Positions 13,488-17,561 of a DNA stretch of 17,561 bases are shown here, one piece after another (position 1 is the first letter of the stretch; every line of letters begins with the position of its first letter). Where the stretch lies: positions 634 to 18,194 of the forward strand of contig DMPJ01000115.1 in the NCBI GenBank assembly GCA_003456035.1, in the 5' to 3' direction. The position numbers were made by a program, and so were the translations under genes. The DNA comes from Planktothrix sp. UBA8402 (GTDB taxonomy: Bacteria; Cyanobacteriota; Cyanobacteriia; Cyanobacteriales; Microcoleaceae). Below the pieces are notes generated by a model, which saw only the letters and a list, made by a program, of their open reading frames with translations, did not search any database and was not told the origin of the DNA.

Positions 13488-14213
13488 ATGACTTCTTCAC
13501 TGGCTAAATCCTTGAATTCTCAAGCTGCACTCGCGCAACATTTGCCTCCTTTAGAAAATGGCGATCGCTTAATTCGCCCTGAATTCGAGCGCCGTTATCA
13601 GGCTATGCCGGGATTAAAAAAAGCTGAACTTATCGAAGGAGTTGTGTACATGGCATCCCCATTGCGGTTTAAATTTCATGCCGAACCCCACGGACGTTTA
13701 ATCACTTGGTTGGGAGTTTATCAAGCTGCTACACCCCAAGTGCAAATGGGAATTGAGCCAACAGTTCGCTTGGATATCGACAACGAACCGCAACCGGATG
13801 GGGTGTTATTAATTAGCCAAGAAAGCGGCGGAAAATCAACTCTGAGTGCAGATGGATACCTAGAAGGATCGCCGGAATTGGTAATAGAAATTGCCGCTAG
13901 TAGTGCCGCCATAGATTTAGGCGATAAAAAACGTGCTTATCGGCGCAGTGGTATTCAAGAATATCTTGTTTGGCAGATATTTGACCAAAAAATTGATTGG
14001 TTTAGTTTGCAAGATGGTGATTATATTTCTTTGCTACCAAACCAACAAGGAGTGATTTGCTCTCTGGTGTTTCCGGGTTTGTGGTTAGATGTTGAATTCA
14101 TGCTAAACGGAAATATGCCACAAGTGTTGGGCACCTTACAAGCTGGAATTAATTCGGCGGAGCATCAAGAATTTGTCGAGAAGTTAATCGCACCACAGTC
14201 AGGAGAAGAATGA
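13488..14213 (+). CDS. Uma2-family PD-(D/E)XK nuclease-fold protein inside the cob operon
   Basis: Uma2 (DUF820) proteins have a restriction-endonuclease fold and are very abundant in cyanobacteria; their role is largely unknown. This one has 241 residues from the preferred start. AELIEGVVYMASP (about 39-51) is the usual opening, followed by QPDGVLLI (acidic PD residue), ELVIEIAASSAAIDLGDKKR (Glu and Lys of the active-site pattern) and the YRRSGIQEYLVWQIFDQ block. The active-site residues appear intact. The ATG at 13488 is chosen because AGAGG lies eight bases upstream. An in-frame ATG at 13443 would add 15 residues (MEFNGILRSFIEAAN) with no ribosome site. The end overlaps the cobJ start by four bases (ATGA at 14210-14213), so it is translated with the cobalamin genes. 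Nothing ties it chemically to corrin synthesis. Confidence 0.88.
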   Translation: MTSSLAKSLNSQAALAQHLPPLENGDRLIRPEFERRYQAMPGLKKAELIEGVVYMASPLRFKFHAEPHGRLITWLGVYQAATPQVQMGIEPTVRLDIDNEPQPDGVLLISQESGGKSTLSADGYLEGSPELVIEIAASSAAIDLGDKKRAYRRSGIQEYLVWQIFDQKIDWFSLQDGDYISLLPNQQGVICSLVFPGLWLDVEFMLNGNMPQVLGTLQAGINSAEHQEFVEKLIAPQSGEE

Positions 14214-15658
14214 TGAAACCTCCGGCTATTATTATTTTAGGAGAAACCAGTATTCCCGTTGCTCGTAAAATGCAAATTGCTCTACCAGAAACAGTTGTTT
14301 ATGGGTTAATAGATCGCACCCAGTCGGCTGATTTTAGTTATGCTAATTTTGGCGAAACCGTGCGAGAATTTTTCCAGACTGGAACGCCAATTATTGGGAT
14401 TTGTGCGGCGGGTATTTTGATTCGCACTTTAGCACCTTTATTAACAAATAAGTGGCAAGAACCGCCTGTATTAGCGATCGCAGAAGATGGAAGTGCAGTA
14501 GTACCTTTGTTGGGTGGTTTACAAGGAGTTAACGATCTCGCTCGTCAAATTGCCTCGGTTTTGCAAGTTTTCCCCGCAATTACCACGACTGGTGATATTA
14601 GATTTAAAACGACTTTATTATCGCCACCACTGGGTTATCAGTTAGTTAATCCTGATGATGCTAAGAAGTTTCTTGCAGATTTATTAGCGGGTGAAAAGGT
14701 AAAATTAATCGGGGAAGCGGACTGGTTAAAAAATAGTCATTTACCAATTTCAGCAGAGGGAAAACTGACAATTGAGATTAGAGACAAAAATAACTTGGAA
14801 TTAGCAAAACCTAGCACAGATTGTTTGGTTTATCTGGTTGAGGAGAGAAACCAAACTGAGGAGAAATTGGGTTTTTCTCAAGGGGTTTTTGAATCCCAGA
14901 GTCAAGGTCAGTTAGCGATAGTGGGAACGGGGCCAGGGGCTATTAATTGGATGTCTCCAGAAGTCCGAGAAGTGTTAGAAAAAGCAACGGATTGGGTGGG
15001 GTATAAAACTTATTTAGATTTGGTAGAATTGCTGCGAAAACCGGAGATTATTCGCCATGAATCTGATAATCGGGTGGAACTCGATCGCGCAGAAATGGCG
15101 TTAGATTTAGCTGCTAAGGGGCGATCGGTTGTGTTAGTTTCTTCCGGCGATCCGGGAATTTATGCAATGGCATCGGCGGTGTTTGAGGTATTAGAAAAAA
15201 AGGCAAAACCGGAATGGGAGGCGATCGCAATTCAGGTATGTCCGGGAATTTCGGCAATGCAAGCGGCGGCGGCGAGTGTTGGTGCACCTTTAGGACATGA
15301 TTTTTGTGCAATTTCCCTATCAGATATTCTGAAGTCTTGGCAAGTGATTTCTCAGCGCATTGAGTTGGCGGCGCAAGCAGATTTGGCGATCGCATTTTAT
15401 AATCCTGTTTCTAAAGAGCGGACTTGGCAATTGGAGAAAGCAAAAGAGATTTTGTTACAATGGCGATCGCCCCAAACTCCTGTTGTATTAGCGCGTAATT
15501 TAGGGCGAAAAGGGCAAACCGTGACCGTGAAATTGCTAGAACAATTAACAATTGAAGATGCGGATATGCGAACCGTTATTTTGATTGGATCGAGTAAAAC
15601 TCGGATTATTCAGCAAGGTAAAACAAACCAGTGGGTTTATACCCCACGTCACTATTAG
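14210..15658 (+). CDS. cobJ: fused CbiG and precorrin-3B C17-methyltransferase (CbiG-CobJ/CbiH)
   Basis: The 482-residue protein joins two activities. Residues 1 to about 225 are CbiG-like, the enzyme that opens the delta-lactone of cobalt-precorrin-5A. They include GICAAGILIRTLAPLLTNKW (63-82), the VLAIAEDGSAVVPLLGG block and ITTTGDIRF; the separate CbiG C-terminal domain is absent. Residues 234-482 are CobJ/CbiH, which methylates C17 and contracts the ring. They include GQLAIVGTGPGAINWMSPEV (233-252), VLVSSGDPGIYAMAS, CPGISAMQAAAASVGAPLGH and FYNPVSKERTWQL. The usual LxGHxGAN-type motif of CbiG reads LLGGLQGVNDLA here (100-111), without the His. ATG codons at 14210 and 14213 are both possible; the first overlaps the Uma2 stop. 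Such fusions are known in cyanobacteria. A palindromic repeat overlaps the TAG stop. Confidence 0.93.
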   Translation: MMKPPAIIILGETSIPVARKMQIALPETVVYGLIDRTQSADFSYANFGETVREFFQTGTPIIGICAAGILIRTLAPLLTNKWQEPPVLAIAEDGSAVVPLLGGLQGVNDLARQIASVLQVFPAITTTGDIRFKTTLLSPPLGYQLVNPDDAKKFLADLLAGEKVKLIGEADWLKNSHLPISAEGKLTIEIRDKNNLELAKPSTDCLVYLVEERNQTEEKLGFSQGVFESQSQGQLAIVGTGPGAINWMSPEVREVLEKATDWVGYKTYLDLVELLRKPEIIRHESDNRVELDRAEMALDLAAKGRSVVLVSSGDPGIYAMASAVFEVLEKKAKPEWEAIAIQVCPGISAMQAAAASVGAPLGHDFCAISLSDILKSWQVISQRIELAAQADLAIAFYNPVSKERTWQLEKAKEILLQWRSPQTPVVLARNLGRKGQTVTVKLLEQLTIEDADMRTVILIGSSKTRIIQQGKTNQWVYTPRHY

Positions 15659-15757
15659 AAACTGGGTTTCTAGCTTTGAATTTAATTCGTATTCCTGAAA
15701 ACAATAGTTTCCAACAAGTTTAACAATTGTAGCCGAGATGCGATCTGTTTTCATCAT
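15545..15757 (-). CDS. doubtful 70-aa frame with a strong ribosome-binding site
   Basis: A minus-strand frame starts at ATG 15757 (a second ATG follows at once) and is preceded by AAAGGAGAT, one of the strongest Shine-Dalgarno matches in the window. The peptide begins MMKTDRISATIVKLVGNYCF. From about residue 34 it runs antisense through the end of cobJ, which argues against a genuine full-length gene. It may be the start of a decayed gene or a short leader peptide downstream of cbiD. I do not recognise it. Confidence 0.2.
   Translation of the reverse strand: MMKTDRISATIVKLVGNYCFQEYELNSKLETQFLIVTWGINPLVCFTLLNNPSFTRSNQNNGSHIRIFNC
15656..15672. repeat. TAGAAAC..GTTTCTA palindrome overlapping the cobJ stop
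   Basis: TAGAAAC (15656-15662) pairs with GTTTCTA (15666-15672) over a three-base loop. The first three bases are the TAG stop codon of cobJ. It is the second copy of the AGAAACC-type palindrome family in this window and could act as a weak terminator for the operon. Confidence 0.55.
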
Positions 15758-15766
15758 ATCTCCTTT

Positions 15767-15779
15767 GAAACCGGGTTTC
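15767..15779. repeat. GAAACC-G-GGTTTC palindrome after cbiD
   Basis: GAAACC (15767-15772) and GGTTTC (15774-15779) flank a single G. This third member of the family lies 22 bases past the cbiD stop and about 95 bases from the copy at the end of cobJ. The two form the borders of the gap between the convergent genes. Confidence 0.55.
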
Positions 15780-15800
15780 TAACTCTAATCAAGGGGGAAT

Positions 15801-16889
15801 TTATTTTGCCAATTTTAATTGCGCGATCAACTCAGTAGCGATCGCAGTTTGGGCAATAATTTTCCCTTGGCGATCGAACAAAACCACACCAATTTTCAGA
15901 GAAACATTGCCATACTTCTGCACATACTTTTGTGCCTTTTGACTAATAGTTTCTGCTAAAATATCAAAAACTGGCGCTGCTAATCCCATTTCTACTAATA
16001 GTTTATAAGCTTCATCAGCCGTTTTTGTATCTAATACGGCTTGTACCGTTTCCAAACTCCCACCCGCTTTCACCACAGCAGCACTAATAATTTCTAACTT
16101 CGCATCTGCGAGATGACTTGATGTATTGAAAATCCCGCCAGCTAGTTTAATTAACTTTCCTTGATAGCCCAATAATAACACCGAATTTGCACTCCGCAGT
16201 CCCGCTTCTACTAACAATGGGCCGACCCAGTTTCCCGTTTGCGCGATCGCATTTTCTGGAATACCCAAACTTTGAGCAATATGGATTCCATGACTGCCAA
16301 TACAAAAAACTAAATCCTTTCTATTTTGAACTACAATTTGCAAATTATGACGCAATTCTTCCAGATGTTCCTCTGTAGAAAGAGGTTGAGAAATTCCACT
16401 CGTTCCTAACAGCGATAACCCTTCCAAAATGCCAAACGCCTCATTCGATGTTCGTTGAGCTAACTGGCGACCTTCGGGTAAAATAATTGATATCGTAATA
16501 GTTTTATCGGCGGGAATCAAAGGTAACAGATTAGCCTCAAATAAGCGGCGAGCATATCTGTAAATTGCCGGATCACCCGATGCGGTTTTTCCCAATCCTT
16601 CTCCCGCTTCTAAAATCAGAGGTTCTGTTTGACGTTCTTGCCATTTCACATAAGCCCAAATCGGCGTATTGCGCGTTAAATCTAAATTATCTCCGGGGTC
16701 ACTAAGGGTAATTGCTAAAGCACTATCAGCATCAATGTTAGCAACTTGTTGTACCGGAATTTTTGCGCGATCCGGTAGCAAATCAAGAGATACTTCTGAG
16801 ATCATCTCAAGGGGGTTTTGTAAGTGTAAAAATGCCGCTTTAGCAGAAGCAACGGCAAAAACCGGAAGGGTATAACCTGTGTTAGCCAT
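15801..16889 (-). CDS. cbiD: cobalt-precorrin-5B C1-methyltransferase CbiD
   Basis: CbiD methylates C1 of cobalt-precorrin-5B after lactone opening. It is specific to the anaerobic (cobalt-early) branch; aerobic organisms use CobF. The protein has 362 residues from the ATG at 16889, the normal length. It begins with the family pattern NTGYTLPVFAVASAKAAF (3-20) and contains ITLSDPGDNLDLTRNTPIWA (about 57-76), LEAGEGLGKTASGDPAI, ILPEGRQLAQRTSNEAFGIL and LSLLGTSGISQPLS. A longer open frame to 17228 would add 113 residues that are mostly antisense to an ABC-ATPase fragment and match nothing, so it is rejected. The chosen ATG has no clear Shine-Dalgarno. A TATAAT lies 73 bases upstream. It converges on the cob operon and is probably transcribed separately; no riboswitch is visible before it. 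Confidence 0.93.
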   Translation of the reverse strand: MANTGYTLPVFAVASAKAAFLHLQNPLEMISEVSLDLLPDRAKIPVQQVANIDADSALAITLSDPGDNLDLTRNTPIWAYVKWQERQTEPLILEAGEGLGKTASGDPAIYRYARRLFEANLLPLIPADKTITISIILPEGRQLAQRTSNEAFGILEGLSLLGTSGISQPLSTEEHLEELRHNLQIVVQNRKDLVFCIGSHGIHIAQSLGIPENAIAQTGNWVGPLLVEAGLRSANSVLLLGYQGKLIKLAGGIFNTSSHLADAKLEIISAAVVKAGGSLETVQAVLDTKTADEAYKLLVEMGLAAPVFDILAETISQKAQKYVQKYGNVSLKIGVVLFDRQGKIIAQTAIATELIAQLKLAK

Positions 16890-16961
16890 TTCGAGAAAGG
16901 AATTATGGAGTAGACAATAGGGAGTGAAGAAAATGCTTATTTCTTTATTCCTGATGGTTAA

Positions 16962-16967
16962 ATTATA
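16962..16967 (-). promoter_or_regulatory. candidate -10 box of cbiD
   Basis: Perfect TATAAT on the minus strand, 73 bases upstream of the cbiD ATG. The best -35 (TTGGTT at 16991-16986, 18-base spacing) matches only half the consensus. It would give a leader of about 65 bases. Confidence 0.3.
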
Positions 16968-17041
16968 CAGAATCGAAGGAAAATCAACCAAAATTAGATA
17001 ATTTGTGCTAACCCACAAACAAAAACTAACCAATATCAAGC

Positions 17042-17155
17042 CCGATCGCTGAACCAATGGCGTTACAACCGCAATTATTATTACTTGATGAACCGACAGC
17101 TTATTTAGATCGGTTGCAAACTCGCCATTTGATGCAATATCAACATTTTCGATAA
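17042..17155 (+). pseudogene. fragment of an ABC-transporter ATPase (Walker B and D-loop only)
   Basis: The frame reads PIAEPMALQPQLLLLDEPTA and then YLDRLQTRHLM before a TAA at 17153. This is the stretch from just after the ABC signature (normal form VAIAxALALQP) through Walker B (LLLLDEPTA) and the D-loop (YLD). The Walker A motif, signature motif and switch His are missing, and stops close the frame on both sides, at 17027 and 17153. It cannot be functional. The neighbourhood suggests a cobalt-type CbiO ATPase, but the fragment is too short to separate this from other ABC ATPases. Confidence 0.65.
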
Positions 17156-17237
17156 AAGCGATCGCCAGGTAACTTTCCATCAAACAGTTTGGGATTCTGT
17201 TCTGCCAAACACTGATACCAAAGAACAAGCTACAAAA

Positions 17238-17561
17238 TTATTTTTCAGCAATAACAAGCATCTCAAAATCGACCGTTGTTAACTTGTCATTTCTGGAAAA
17301 TGCACCCAACTTTGCACCATAAATATCTATGCTGCTGTAACCCAGAGATTTAAGTAACCAGGTAATTTCGCTGGGTACATAATACCTTTCATTACAGGCA
17401 AGAGATTTCTTGTTTCCCAGGTCATCTTCAAATTCCGTTATGTTATGCTCCCGGAATGTCATCAAGTCAAAACTATTGCTTTTGTAGGTGGCATTTCCGG
17501 CTTCCGTTGCTGATTCATAGAATTGCTCAACCGAATGATATAATGGGAACAATCCATTTAA
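17238..17561 (-). CDS. C-terminal part of a class I SAM-dependent methyltransferase (partial)
   Basis: The frame is open from the right edge (17561) to the TAA at 17240-17238, giving about 107 residues, and continues outside the window. It is the C-terminal half of a small-molecule methyltransferase. It contains FDLMTFREHNITEFEDDLGN, then NERYYVPSEITWLLKSLGY and KLGAFSRNDKLTTVDFEMLV, close to the tail seen in the Methyltransf_25/11-type group. This region forms the last strands of the Rossmann-like fold and the substrate side; the SAM-binding motifs should lie beyond the edge. The acceptor is unknown. A TTG at 17552 is not a real start because the frame continues upstream without a stop. There is no terminator with a T-run after the stop. 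Confidence 0.7.
   Translation of the reverse strand, partial: LNGLFPLYHSVEQFYESATEAGNATYKSNSFDLMTFREHNITEFEDDLGNKKSLACNERYYVPSEITWLLKSLGYSSIDIYGAKLGAFSRNDKLTTVDFEMLVIAEK

Larger units (their letters stand above)
16890..17237. other. 348-base stretch without an intact gene
   Basis: This gap between cbiD and the partial methyltransferase gene holds the likely cbiD promoter (TATAAT at 16967-16962, minus strand) and an ABC-ATPase fragment (17042-17155). A plus-strand scrap overlaps the end of that fragment in another frame, reading FDKSDRQVTFHQTVWDSVLP (17147-17206) and continuing to the end of the gap. A 22-codon + frame at 16934 (MLISLFLMVKLYR..) also exists but has no support beyond a nearby GGGAG. 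It looks like the scar of deleted or decayed genes. Confidence 0.5.

Noticed and set aside
16934..17002. 22-codon plus-strand frame with a nearby GGGAG
   Set aside because: Too short and too AT-rich to distinguish from chance, and it overlaps the likely cbiD promoter.
17181..17210. GTTTGG/CCAAAC hairpin as terminator of the right-edge methyltransferase
   Set aside because: Only six base pairs, a 12-base loop and no T-run on the minus strand.
16890..17228. 113-residue N-terminal extension of cbiD
   Set aside because: It is antisense to the ABC-ATPase fragment, has no CbiD similarity, and the ATG at 16889 gives the family's normal start and length.
1..17561. CRISPR arrays, tRNA or rRNA genes, complete insertion sequences
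   Set aside because: No regularly spaced repeats, cloverleaf-like sequences, rRNA stretches or transposase frames were seen.

Overview
The window looks like a piece of a cyanobacterial chromosome. Its coding sequence is AT-rich and carries about 20 copies of the cyanobacterial palindrome GCGATCGC (HIP1). It also has the GatB amidotransferase subunit, a HEAT-repeat protein of the kind linked to phycobilisomes, and a cobalamin gene set with a fused CbiG-CobJ. A filamentous (oscillatorialean-type) cyanobacterium is the best guess. This rests on general familiarity and not on a marker gene.

Left half (1-8.27 kb), housekeeping and stress genes: the N-terminus of an unidentified gene leaving the left edge (-); a two-helix membrane protein of 83 aa (+); a 33-aa membrane miniprotein (-) downstream of gatB (-); egtD for ergothioneine synthesis (+); a LytR-CpsA-Psr cell-wall ligase (-); a HEAT-repeat protein (-); a TPMT-family methyltransferase (-); and a soluble sensor histidine kinase with four CBS domains (+). 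Intergenic spaces hold hairpins and candidate promoters.

Right half (8.28-17 kb), corrin-ring synthesis: a decayed class-III aminotransferase remnant is followed by cobK (+), which converges on cobL/cbiET (-). cobL is divergent from an operon that starts with an adenosylcobalamin riboswitch: cobG-cobH-cobI-uma2-cbiG/cobJ (+). cbiD lies beyond it on the minus strand. Together these cover precorrin-2 C20 methylation (CobI), ring-contraction hydroxylation (CobG), C17 methylation (CobJ), lactone opening (CbiG), C1 methylation (CbiD), reduction (CobK), C5/C15 methylation with decarboxylation (CobL) and methyl migration (CobH). The set mixes an O2-dependent enzyme (CobG) with two enzymes typical of the anaerobic, cobalt-early route (CbiG, CbiD). 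CobM/CbiF, CobA and chelatase genes are not in the window. A Uma2-family nuclease-fold gene is translationally coupled inside the operon.

Right edge (16.9-17.56 kb): a fragment of an ABC ATPase (Walker B/D-loop region only) and the C-terminal part of a SAM methyltransferase leaving the window.

The points most worth a second look are the hybrid cobalamin route with its embedded Uma2 gene, the overlapping divergent promoter at the riboswitch, the CBS kinase with a degenerate ATP-binding G1 box, the two gene remnants, the 33-aa protein, and a family of AGAAACC..GGTTTCT palindromes.
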